From an uncultured Lachnospiraceae bacterium (GTDB lineage Bacteria > Bacillota_A > Clostridia > Lachnospirales > Lachnospiraceae): a DNA stretch of 39,607 nt. The notes under the pieces are model-generated. The model saw only the letters and a list, made by a program, of their open reading frames with translations, did no database searches and was not told where the DNA came from. This document shows, one piece after another, positions 32,131-39,607 of this stretch. The stretch is from positions 1 to 39,607 of the forward strand of contig CAJUGZ010000003.1 of assembly GCA_910585855.1 (NCBI GenBank), given 5' to 3'. Both the position numbers and the translations under genes were made by a program. Numbering within the stretch: position 1 is the first letter of the stretch; every line of letters begins with the position of its first letter.

Positions 32131-32426
32131 GCCAGACCAGAGAAGAGATTGGAAATTGCTACTTCAGTTTCCAAAAAGCAAGAAGGTCTAAGACTTCTGC
32201 ATCCAAATACATCCAACCGGACGAACCGGTGCGCAATTCGCCCGTGCGGCGTGCTGAAGGATTATCCCATCCACAAGATCCTGCCTTCCCTATACAGCGG
32301 GCTAAACACGCACCTTTTTTTTGCACACGCTGTGTACAAAAAAATTCTAAAACCTAAGCAGAAGCCTAAGACCTTCTAGCTTTTTTCCAAAGGCGCTGCA
32401 ATTTCCAATCCCTCCTCTGGTCTGGC
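32131..32426. repeat. Long imperfect palindrome enclosing a structured core
   Basis: The 29-base arms at 32131-32159 and 32398-32426 (outer ends GCCAGACCAGAG and CTCTGGTCTGGC) are complementary apart from two mismatches. The pairing continues inward: AAGAAGGTCTAAG near 32179 and its partner near 32370. Together they form a stem of about 75 bases around a loop of about 150 bases that contains the RNA-like core at 32210-32322. This shape suits a miniature inverted-repeat element or a long structured transcript. Confidence 0.6.
32210..32322 (+). ncRNA. Structured RNA element, copy 1 (ends in T8)
   Basis: GGTGCG at 32228-32233 pairs with CGCACC at 32309-32314. Inside it GCCCG at 32240-32244 pairs with CGGGC at 32298-32302, leaving internal loops CAATTC and TAAACA. 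Eight T residues follow the outer helix. Copy 2 at 39471-39599 has the same loop sequences but GGGGCG/CGCCCC in the outer helix. This compensatory change keeps the pairing. The form is that of a terminal hairpin of a plus-strand RNA. Family unknown. Confidence 0.6.
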
Positions 32427-32638
32427 TGACTATTCCAGCCGAAACTTTTATAATACATCTCCTGTCAGCACTATAATAAATGCCTGTTAAAATAAGATCT
32501 GAAATACACAAACGAAAATCTACGCTTGTTGTTGTGATTTACAAAATTTAAACCATTTGAAATATATAACCAAAAGCCAAACAGAAATCACAGCGAAAAT
32601 TTTACTATTTATTATAATTTTGCGCTCTGGAGTACACA

Positions 32639-32779
32639 GCCGAAAGCCGAAGGGTGTTCTATGCAGGGTCATCATTTCCCGTCGGCACTTAGACGCTGTA
32701 TTTTAGCGTCTTATGTGTCCGCTACGAGGAAATGCTAAGCGAAAGCGGGCCCGGAATAGAATTCCCTTCGACTTTCGGC
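32639..32779. repeat. Nested palindromic element
   Basis: A 16-base arm at 32639-32654 (GCCGAAAGCCGAAGGG) is complementary to 32764-32779 with one mismatch. Inside, TTCTAT/ATAGAA, CATTTCC 32673-32679 with GGAAATG 32728-32734, and GACGCT 32692-32697 with AGCGTC 32705-32710 pair in turn. The nesting suggests one elongated hairpin of about 140 bases, as in intergenic repeat elements. Either strand could be transcribed; on the minus strand it lies just after the ABC permease. Confidence 0.6.
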
Positions 32780-32826
32780 GTCCGGGTGTCCAAGAATCCG
32801 AATATCCGGGTATCCAAATATTCAGT

Positions 32827-34209
32827 CTACTCATTTCGTATAGCTGCCAATGGACTTAACTTCATTGCCCGAAGTGCCGGAAGAAATCCAGATACAATTC
32901 CGACTAAAACCGCAAATCCCAGTGCAGCAAGTGCCAGCCAAAGCGGAATATAGGAAATCCCCATAGGTTCTACAGAAGATCCATAATAAGAATAATCTCC
33001 CATCATACCAACTGTCAGCCGATTGATTACAGCCGAAATGCCATAACTTAAACTGACTCCTGCCAATCCTCCCAAAAATCCGATAAATGCAGCCTCCATT
33101 AAAAACAGCATACGGATATTTCCAAGAGAACAGCCAAGTACTTTAATTACACCGATTTCTTTTGTCCGCTCATAGATTGACATCATCATGGTATTAGCAA
33201 TTCCAATCGCTGCAACAAACAATGATACCGCACCGATTCCTCCTAATACCATCTGCGATGTTTTTGAGGACTGCTGCATACTTTCCATCCATTCCACATT
33301 GCTGTAAGCAGAAAATCCCATCTCCTGCACAGTAGTCAGAATATCGGTTACATTGTCCATTTCATCTACATTAATCGTACATGTTTCATAGCAAAAGTCA
33401 CTGTAAGGCTTTCCGTTTTTCTGGGTTGGCTGTCCCGGAACTACTTTATTTCGATAAATTTGTTTTAATACCGATTCTAATGCAGTTAAATCACAATAGA
33501 CATAATAGGAATATTGATTCCAATCCTCTGGTCCGCCTTCTACTAATCCGCTTGCTTTCAGCATATATTTTTTCGGAGGGTCGCCTTCTCCGCTTTGTGC
33601 ATTCCAGTAAGCATTTCGATCAAATGTTGTAAATAACGGCTGGTTCATAAAATCTACCTCTGCCAGTTCTCCGGTATTATAGTAGTATTCATTGGTCTTT
33701 TCATTATAAAAATCTGTAATTACATTATTTCCGACTACAAATTGAAGTGTAGTTGGTGTATTGGCATTGGGATCAGGAAGTGTTCCTTCTCCTAATGGAA
33801 TTTTTTCTAAATCTTCCCGGGTTAGACCTCTTAGTCTTACATAATCACACAGATAAGCACCTTGCTTCATAATTACTGTATAATCTAGTTGAGGACTTAC
33901 ACTTGTTACATGCTCCATATTTCGAAATGTTTCAATCATATCTTGATTCATTAACAAAGGTTCTGTATCGGAACTATTACTATTACTTCCTCCATAGTAT
34001 TGATAATTATTTACCTCAATCGCAGTCAAACTTCCTGACTGTTCTATTGACATCATCATACTGCGGTTTTGTCCGATTCCGATAGAAACCATTACAACGA
34101 TAGAAGCTGTACCTATAATTACTCCTAATATGGTTAGAAAAGTCCGCATCTTTCTTCTCCAAAGATTGCTAAGACTCATCCTTAATAAATCAGAGAATCT
34201 CATCGTCAT
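32827..34209 (-). CDS. ABC transporter permease, MacB/FtsX type
   Basis: The 460-residue protein has an N-terminal membrane segment (MRTFLTILGVIIGTASIVVMVSIGI), a large extracytoplasmic domain (about 45-330), and three C-terminal membrane segments starting MVLGGIGAVSLFVAAIGIANTM, GFLGGLAGVSLSYGIS and IPLWLALAALGFAVLVGIVSG. SIYERTKEIGVIKVLG is the conserved cytoplasmic FtsX motif. MacB-type permeases do not pass substrate through a channel but use ATP hydrolysis for mechanotransmission. It overlaps the exported-protein gene by 20 bases and is the last gene of the operon. Substrate unknown; an envelope or peptide role is plausible. Confidence 0.9.
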   Translation of the reverse strand: MTMRFSDLLRMSLSNLWRRKMRTFLTILGVIIGTASIVVMVSIGIGQNRSMMMSIEQSGSLTAIEVNNYQYYGGSNSNSSDTEPLLMNQDMIETFRNMEHVTSVSPQLDYTVIMKQGAYLCDYVRLRGLTREDLEKIPLGEGTLPDPNANTPTTLQFVVGNNVITDFYNEKTNEYYYNTGELAEVDFMNQPLFTTFDRNAYWNAQSGEGDPPKKYMLKASGLVEGGPEDWNQYSYYVYCDLTALESVLKQIYRNKVVPGQPTQKNGKPYSDFCYETCTINVDEMDNVTDILTTVQEMGFSAYSNVEWMESMQQSSKTSQMVLGGIGAVSLFVAAIGIANTMMMSIYERTKEIGVIKVLGCSLGNIRMLFLMEAAFIGFLGGLAGVSLSYGISAVINRLTVGMMGDYSYYGSSVEPMGISYIPLWLALAALGFAVLVGIVSGFLPALRAMKLSPLAAIRNE

Positions 34210-36118
34210 CCATTCCTTCCGCTTTTTTGCGTTTTTTCTTTACTATAATTACCACAATTACTATTACTGCAACAACCAGAAAAGCACCTGCTGCCGGAAT
34301 TGCCCACTTTGGCAAGCTTTTTTCATCTTCCGTTGGCATATCATCAATCACTGGCATATCACTCCAATCAGGTTCTTCTGGAATATAAGACTCTGATATA
34401 TATAGCTCAAATGATTTTTTCATACTATACTGCTTTCCCTTGTCATCCTCATATGTAACCACTGCATAAACGGTTGGATCGTCCATGGTAGCGGCAGCAG
34501 CCGTCAGCATAACATCTACATTTGCAGTTGCACCAGAATCTACATTTCCCTTAAAGGATTCTCCTCCGGTAACGGTATCTCCCTCAAATGTAATCGAAAC
34601 ATTAAAAATTTTACTTTTTCCCATATTGTTGACCGGGAACATAATATTTGCCTGATTTCCTATTTCCAAAGAAGACGGCATTACTTCAATTTCTCCGATA
34701 CTCATACGAATTTCCTGTGATACCGGAATCGAAATATTCTCTTTTGCTGTATAAGGATTTAATTTATCGTCTTCATATTCTGCTTCTAATGTAAGAGGAT
34801 AAGATTTCGCCTCCAAACTCGCCTTTGCTGTCATTTCAATCGTTAAATCTACTGTCTGTCCAATTCCAATTCGATTGATAAATAACGTGCTAGAACCAGA
34901 AACCGGCAAAAATGAATCTTCCGTAGCACTCAGCGTAAATTTTACATTGCTCACTGGTGTAATAGCAGAAGTATTTTTCACATGAATGGTTAATTGAAAA
35001 CTATCCCCGGCATTTACCGTATCCAAATTTGTTTCATACCCTGTAATAATCAATCGTGGAACGGAAACTTTTGTAGAAGTTTCTTCCTGTGTTGTTGTTT
35101 CTGTAGTGGTCTCCTCATATTCTGGATTTCCTTTAATATTAAAAAATATCGTCTGTTCTGTTTTATATTCCTTTCCATTTTCATCCTTTGCAGCAATTTT
35201 AAATACAACCGGATAATATCCTGTCGTTACATCATTTCTAACATTTAAACTATAATGCACAACCTGATTTCTTGCCACTTCATCTGACTGACTTTTTGTT
35301 CCAAGCAAAGGACTTGGCAATGCTCTCTCATAACTTGCTTCTTCAATTTCAAACGGATACTCACTTGTCTTTGCAGAAATTACGGGTGCAATCGTAACAG
35401 AATACGCATCCGAAACACCAAAATTATTTAAAAACAAATCAAATTTAATCGGACAATTAAAAGACGACGACGACGGAGTAGGACTATTTCTTAAAGAAAT
35501 ATTAATATCAGTCTGTGTACTGCTTTCTTCTTCATCCAATCCCTCAATAAATACATAAGAAGTTACTGTAATACTGCGGTTTGTTGAACTTCCTTCATCA
35601 TAATACACAACATTATAATCCACCGAATAATAACCTGTTACTGCTTTTTCTTTTACAGTAAGCATAAATGTTGCTGTCCCTGTACCACCGTCTTCCCGAA
35701 TACGGCGAATTGTACTCAGCCCCACATTTTTAGGTTCAAACGGACTGTCCGCTCCCGTCTTTACGACCGGACGAATTGTAACATTAGAAGCAACCCCATC
35801 TCCTAAATTTTTTAATGTAATTCTTACTTCCATATCCTTTCCGTTTTGCCCCGTCGGAGTTGTATTATCCGCCACTACCAAACTCGCACTCCCCATATCT
35901 TCCGAATCTGGACCATACCAATCTCTGGTCGTAGTCGGTTCTGGTGTAGTTGTCGGCTGCGGTGTAGTCGTTGGCGTTGGCGTAGTTGTTGGCGGCTCTT
36001 GAGTAGTTGTCTGCTCTGGAGTAGATTCTGACCCAGTCGCTCCTGCTAAAATCGGACTTACCGCAAGTATCAATGCACTGCATACAACGATCAGTTGTTT
36101 TTTCCATTTCTTAACCAT
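34190..36118 (-). CDS. Membrane-anchored exported protein with CARDB-like repeats
   Basis: I start at ATG 36118, behind GGAGGAAAATTAAG, where a signal peptide begins (VKKWKKQLIVVCSALILAVS). The 642-residue protein continues with a P/T-rich linker (about 30-65), then four similar beta-sandwich segments in the CARDB/COG1361 style (for example LVVADNTTPTGQNGKDMEVR, LTIHVKNTSAI, ANIMFPVNNMGKSKIFNVSI). It ends in a C-terminal membrane helix (WAIPAAGAFLVVAVIVIVVI) and a K/R-rich cytosolic tail. It sits between the ATPase and permease genes, so it probably acts as an extracellular adaptor or partner of the MacB-type transporter. Function is inferred from operon position. Confidence 0.85.
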   Translation of the reverse strand: MVKKWKKQLIVVCSALILAVSPILAGATGSESTPEQTTTQEPPTTTPTPTTTPQPTTTPEPTTTRDWYGPDSEDMGSASLVVADNTTPTGQNGKDMEVRITLKNLGDGVASNVTIRPVVKTGADSPFEPKNVGLSTIRRIREDGGTGTATFMLTVKEKAVTGYYSVDYNVVYYDEGSSTNRSITVTSYVFIEGLDEEESSTQTDINISLRNSPTPSSSSFNCPIKFDLFLNNFGVSDAYSVTIAPVISAKTSEYPFEIEEASYERALPSPLLGTKSQSDEVARNQVVHYSLNVRNDVTTGYYPVVFKIAAKDENGKEYKTEQTIFFNIKGNPEYEETTTETTTQEETSTKVSVPRLIITGYETNLDTVNAGDSFQLTIHVKNTSAITPVSNVKFTLSATEDSFLPVSGSSTLFINRIGIGQTVDLTIEMTAKASLEAKSYPLTLEAEYEDDKLNPYTAKENISIPVSQEIRMSIGEIEVMPSSLEIGNQANIMFPVNNMGKSKIFNVSITFEGDTVTGGESFKGNVDSGATANVDVMLTAAAATMDDPTVYAVVTYEDDKGKQYSMKKSFELYISESYIPEEPDWSDMPVIDDMPTEDEKSLPKWAIPAAGAFLVVAVIVIVVIIVKKKRKKAEGMDDDEIL

Positions 36119-36119
36119 C

Positions 36120-37061
36120 TTAATTTTCCTCCACTCTTTCCTCACTGTTTTCCTCTTTTATCTCTTGTTTGTTCTGCAGTTGATCCGATTCCAAATAATC
36201 TGTTTGCTCTTCCTCTGCTTTCTGTTTGGAAAACTGTTGAACCCCCTCAGATATTGTTTCGGACAATTCCTGCCCTTCTGTAATGGTAAATTCTTCCTGA
36301 GTTAGTTCCTCTACCGTTTTTGCCTCCGTTACAGAACCTTCATGAGAATGATCTCTTACTTCTACTTTCACTATTTTACCATCAATAATATGAAAAATTC
36401 TATCTGCAAATGTTGCCAAATGATTATCATGCGTTACCATTACCAGTGTTTTATTCTGTTCTTTTACCACCTTACGCATCAAATCCATTACTTCTGCCGA
36501 AGTATGAGAATCCAAATTTCCTGTCGGTTCGTCTGCAAATATAATCTGTGGATTTACCACCAATGCCCTTGCCACCCCGACACGCTGCTGCTGCCCGCCG
36601 GACATCTGGTTTGGTTTATGTTTTTTCTGCTTTTTCAACCCTACCAAATCCAACATCTTGCTTGCCTTTTTTAAACGTATCTTCCTTGAAACCCCACGAA
36701 AACTCAGCGGCAATGCCACATTTTCTACTGCATTCATCGTTCCAAGCAGATTAAAAGACTGAAAAATAAATCCCACTTTCTCCCTTCTGAATTTTACCAG
36801 TTGATTTTCATTTAATTTTTCAATATTTTGTCCTGCAATCCGAATACTTCCCTTTGTCGGCTTCTCTAATCCTGCCAGCATATTTAACATCGTTGACTTA
36901 CCCGACCCAGAAGTTCCCACAATCGAACAAAACTCTCCCTTATATACAGTCATGTCCACTCCATTTAAAGCATACACCTTGTTTTGTCCGATTCGATACA
37001 CTTTATAAAGATTTTTTACTTCAATTACAGGAATCCTTTTCTCCTTATCCTCTTCCTTCAT
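36120..37061 (-). CDS. ABC transporter ATP-binding protein, MacB/LolD type
   Basis: I start at ATG 37061, which begins MKEEDKEKRIPVIEVKNLYK; an upstream ATG would add 18 basic residues. The 313-residue protein has Walker A (GTSGSGKST at 49-57), the Q-loop (FIFQSFNLLGTMNAVENVAL), the signature MSGGQQQRVGVARAL, Walker B (IIFADEPTGNLDS) and the H-loop (VTHD). After the ATPase domain comes an acidic tail of about 80 residues (TVEELTQEEFTITEGQELSE and onward) that is not part of the normal domain. It powers the downstream FtsX-type permease. Its stop is one base from the next start. Confidence 0.93.
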   Translation of the reverse strand: MKEEDKEKRIPVIEVKNLYKVYRIGQNKVYALNGVDMTVYKGEFCSIVGTSGSGKSTMLNMLAGLEKPTKGSIRIAGQNIEKLNENQLVKFRREKVGFIFQSFNLLGTMNAVENVALPLSFRGVSRKIRLKKASKMLDLVGLKKQKKHKPNQMSGGQQQRVGVARALVVNPQIIFADEPTGNLDSHTSAEVMDLMRKVVKEQNKTLVMVTHDNHLATFADRIFHIIDGKIVKVEVRDHSHEGSVTEAKTVEELTQEEFTITEGQELSETISEGVQQFSKQKAEEEQTDYLESDQLQNKQEIKEENSEERVEEN

Positions 37062-37484
37062 TCTATCCCGCCTTTCTACTCTCCTCCACGTAATTTTTTT
37101 CATTTGGTTGCACAAAATCTTTCCCTTTTTTGTCCCATAGCATCATAGCATATTTCATCTAAAAATTCTATGAAAATCACAACTTTCTTTCCACCAAAAG
37201 AAAAGAAAAACACTATAACAAACAATCATTTCTATCGCCAGCCAAGAAACAGCAGGCTGCCTACCCTTCCAGAATCTGGCGTCCCCCTTCGAAAAATCTC
37301 CCATTACCCCCTATTTCATCACAGAAAAAACATCAATTTCAAATTTCTCATCAAAAAAGCCTTGTAATCTGCGAAAATTGTGCTAAACTGTATCGTGATA
37401 TTCCCAAAAAACAGCAGACCATACACCTGCTGCTATTGAAAATCGGTTGGTATCATCCGACAAACTATGAAATGAGGTTAAAAA
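37062..37484. other. Divergent intergenic region between the ABC operon and typA
   Basis: The 423 bases contain the typA promoter and leader (37362-37484) and on the left the leader of the ABC operon. A short sequence at about 37272-37283 (CTGGCGTCCCCC) is the reverse complement of GGGACGCCAG found at 27427 and 32127, a minor dispersed repeat. No gene is supported. Confidence 0.5.
37362..37389 (+). promoter_or_regulatory. Promoter and leader hairpin of typA
   Basis: TTGTAA at 37362-37367 and TAAACT at 37384-37389 are 16 bases apart. In the leader CAGCAG at 37412-37417 pairs with CTGCTG at 37427-37432 around a nine-base loop. The typA start follows 52 bases later with GAGGTTA as ribosome site. 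Confidence 0.55.
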
Positions 37485-39314
37485 ATGAAAACACAAAGAG
37501 AAGACATTCGTAATATAGCGATTATTGCTCATGTTGATCATGGAAAAACTACCTTGGTTGATGAACTCCTAAAACAAAGCGGTGTATTCCGCAAAAATCA
37601 GGAAGTCGCAGAACGGGTTATGGATTCAAACGATATCGAAAGAGAAAGAGGCATTACCATTCTTTCCAAAAATACAGCCGTATTTTACAAAGATACCAAA
37701 ATCAATATTATTGACACTCCGGGACATGCCGATTTTGGCGGAGAAGTGGAACGTGTTTTAAAAATGGTAAACGGCGTAATCCTTGTTGTAGATGCATTTG
37801 AGGGTGCAATGCCTCAAACCAAATTTGTATTAAAAAAAGCTTTAGAACTCGATCTCTCCGTTATTGTCTGCATCAACAAAATTGACCGCCCGGAAGCCCG
37901 TCCAAATGAAGTAATTGATGAAGTTTTAGAACTTTTAATGGACTTAGAAGCAAATGACAAACAATTAGACTGTCCGTTTATATTTGCTTCAGCAAAAGGC
38001 GGCTACGCCATAAAAAACCTAGAAGATACCCGTGAAAATATGATCCCTTTATTTGAAACAATTATTGAACATATCCCTGCACCAGAAGGCGATCCAGACG
38101 CTGCCACACAGGTTTTAATCAGTACGATTGACTACAACGAATATGTAGGACGAATCGGTGTAGGCAAAGTCGATAACGGAACAATCCGCATCAACCAAGA
38201 AGCCGTTATTGTCAACCATCACGATCCAGAGAAAAAACAACGTGTGAAAATCAGCAAACTCTATGAATTTGACGGACTAAACAAAGTCGATGTATCAGAA
38301 GCTACGATTGGCTCGATTGTTGCCATCTCCGGCATTACTGATATCCATATCGGAGATACACTATGCTCTGTGGAAAACCCGGTTGCCATTCCATTCCAAA
38401 AAATCTCCGAACCTACTCTTTCGATGCATTTTATGGTAAATGACAGCCCACTTGCAGGAAAAGAAGGAAAATTTGTTACCTCCCGTCATATTCGGGAGCG
38501 CCTCTTTCGAGAATTAAACACCGATGTCAGCCTTCGGGTAGAAGAAACAGACACCACCGAATGTTTTAAAGTTTCCGGTCGGGGAGAACTGCACCTTTCC
38601 GTTCTAATCGAAAATATGAGACGAGAAGGCTATGAATTTGCTGTAAGCAAAGCAGAAGTCATCTACCATACAGACGAAAACGGAAAAAAATTAGAACCAA
38701 TGGAATTAGCATATATCGATGTACCAGAAGAATTTTCCGGCACAATTATCGAACAGCTTAGCGGAAGAAAAGGAGAACTTCGCAATATGTCCCCTGCAAA
38801 CGGAGGATATACCCGTTTAGAATTTTCCATTCCGTCAAGAGGTCTAATCGGATACCGAGGAGAATTTATGACCTCTACAAAAGGAAACGGCATCCTAAAC
38901 ACAATCTTTGATGGATATGGTCCTTATAAAGGAGATTTAGCCTATCGAAAACAAGGATCTCTGATTTCCTTTGAAACCGGAGAAAGTATTACTTATGGAT
39001 TATTTAACGCTCAGGAAAGAGGAATCCTCTTTATCGGAGCGGGAGAACAAGTTTATGCCGGAATGGTAATTGGACAAACCGGACGTGCAGAAGATATTGA
39101 AGTCAATGTATGTAAGAAAAAACAGCTTACCAATACACGAGCCTCTGGTTCAGATGAAGCACTAAAACTCGTATCCCCTAGAATTCTTAGCTTAGAACAA
39201 TGTCTGGAATTTATTGATACCGATGAATTATTAGAAGTCACCCCTACTAAACTACGTATACGAAAGAAAATTTTAGATCCCACACTTAGAAAACGAGCTT
39301 CCATAAAAAAATAG
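37485..39314 (+). CDS. typA: Ribosome-associated GTPase TypA/BipA
   Basis: The 609-residue protein has the normal length. The G-domain has IIAHVDHGKTTLVDELL (G1), RGITI (G2), DTPGHADFGGEVERVL (G3), NKIDRPEARP (G4) and ASAKGG (G5). The EF-G-like domains follow (VSGRGELHLSVLIENMRREGYEF), and the TypA-specific C-terminal domain ends KLRIRKKILDPTLRKRASIKK. TypA is a translational GTPase that binds 70S ribosomes and 50S precursors and is important in stress and at low temperature. It is transcribed away from the ABC operon and is followed by a structured RNA element at 39471-39599. Confidence 0.97.
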   Translation: MKTQREDIRNIAIIAHVDHGKTTLVDELLKQSGVFRKNQEVAERVMDSNDIERERGITILSKNTAVFYKDTKINIIDTPGHADFGGEVERVLKMVNGVILVVDAFEGAMPQTKFVLKKALELDLSVIVCINKIDRPEARPNEVIDEVLELLMDLEANDKQLDCPFIFASAKGGYAIKNLEDTRENMIPLFETIIEHIPAPEGDPDAATQVLISTIDYNEYVGRIGVGKVDNGTIRINQEAVIVNHHDPEKKQRVKISKLYEFDGLNKVDVSEATIGSIVAISGITDIHIGDTLCSVENPVAIPFQKISEPTLSMHFMVNDSPLAGKEGKFVTSRHIRERLFRELNTDVSLRVEETDTTECFKVSGRGELHLSVLIENMRREGYEFAVSKAEVIYHTDENGKKLEPMELAYIDVPEEFSGTIIEQLSGRKGELRNMSPANGGYTRLEFSIPSRGLIGYRGEFMTSTKGNGILNTIFDGYGPYKGDLAYRKQGSLISFETGESITYGLFNAQERGILFIGAGEQVYAGMVIGQTGRAEDIEVNVCKKKQLTNTRASGSDEALKLVSPRILSLEQCLEFIDTDELLEVTPTKLRIRKKILDPTLRKRASIKK

Positions 39315-39470
39315 TAAAATTTCACTGTAGTACTAACTTTAATTAGGCTTTTGGATAGGGGTTGCCGCCGAAAGAAGGATGCTTTCACCGGACGCAAGAG
39401 GCGGTTTACTCCTGTCCTTTGCCTGCTCCGCTCCAAACGGTAAGAAAGTCTATGGCTTCTGATTTCGGTT
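39315..39470 (+). other. Spacer after typA with weak pairing
   Basis: This 156-base spacer contains CCGCC near 39365 and GGCGG near 39400, and GGAC...GTCC around 39393-39418, that may pair. It resembles the flanks of copy 1 only in general character. No gene is seen. Confidence 0.35.
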
Positions 39471-39599
39471 CATCCAACCAGACGAACCGGGGCGCAATTC
39501 GCCCTCACCACAGCCAGAACGAACGGATATAAGAAAGGGTTTTACCAGCCACAAAACATCCTCTTCCCTATCCTCCGGGCTAAACACGCCCCTTTTTTT
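39471..39599 (+). ncRNA. Structured RNA element, copy 2 (ends in T7)
   Basis: GGGGCG at 39489-39494 pairs with CGCCCC at 39587-39592, GCCC at 39501-39504 pairs with GGGC at 39577-39580, and the internal loops are CAATTC and TAAACA. Seven T residues follow. The sequences CATCCAACC, GACGAACCGG and GGGCTAAACACGC are shared with copy 1 at 32210-32322, while the 70-base loop differs. It lies on the same strand as typA and could end its transcript or be a separate RNA. The window ends eight bases later. Confidence 0.6.
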
Positions 39600-39607
39600 G
39601 CATACCC

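Larger units (their letters stand above)
31968..32826. other. 0.86-kb intergenic region with two long palindromic elements
   Basis: Between ilvE and the ABC permease there is no supported gene. Two large hairpin elements occupy most of the region (32131-32426 and 32639-32779). They are GC-richer than the flanks and sit where transcripts of the ABC operon end. Near 32781-32825 a short imperfect direct repeat (CCGGGTGTCCAAGAATCC and CCGGGTATCCAAATATTC) abuts the end of the permease gene. Confidence 0.6.

Overview
The window looks like a low-GC Firmicutes chromosome, most likely a Lachnospiraceae-type Clostridia. The support is strong GGAGG-type ribosome sites, AT-rich intergenic DNA, pyruvate,phosphate dikinase, alpha2-type glycyl-tRNA synthetase and a two-OB-fold SSB-like protein. 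The family-level placement is inference. I saw no rRNA, tRNA or CRISPR array.

Layout. (1) 1-2.0 kb is a patchwork of mobile-element debris and toxin-antitoxin genes: a GC-richer fragment cut off at the window edge, a RelB/DinJ-type antitoxin next to a wrecked YoeB-type toxin, an AbrB-type antitoxin with a RelE-type toxin, and a small conserved-looking protein. (2) 2.1-6.3 kb holds a type II restriction-modification pair and a large serine recombinase with a small overlapping upstream gene, probably the cargo and integrase of an integrated element. (3) 6.4-22.5 kb is accessory DNA: two unknown genes, a 2.7-kb AT-rich stretch without genes, a MerR-like DNA-binding protein, two tandem choline-binding-repeat exported proteins (one with a cysteine-peptidase domain, one without), a structured-RNA locus, a DUF262 gene with a partner gene, an HNH nuclease frame with an in-frame amber codon, a small unknown gene, an HD-GYP protein, a large D12-class adenine methylase and another unknown gene. 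(4) 22.6-39.3 kb is core genome: ppdK, glyS, a lipoprotein, recO, era, an SSB-like gene, ilvE, a three-gene ABC export operon and, in the opposite direction, typA/bipA.

Two signals are not explained by the genes. First, the 9-mer ATACCCCTA (TAGGGGTAT on the minus strand) occurs at least 12 times between 6.4 and 19.2 kb, always in the same orientation. The extended form is AATTAGGGGTATCTA, and I found no exact copy in the flanking regions. It lies mostly between genes, and in one case supplies a gene's stop codon. Second, two copies of a structured element, in the ilvE-ABC intergenic region and after typA, share identical internal-loop sequences. Their helix changes from GGTGCG/CGCACC to GGGGCG/CGCCCC and both are followed by a run of T, as expected for an RNA that ends in an intrinsic terminator. 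A further RNA-like locus sits at 14.29-14.63 kb.

Almost all genes are on the minus strand; the exceptions are the relB/yoeB locus and typA. Many genes overlap or nearly touch (restriction pair, recombinase pair, DUF262 pair, ABC operon), so they are probably translated from shared transcripts.
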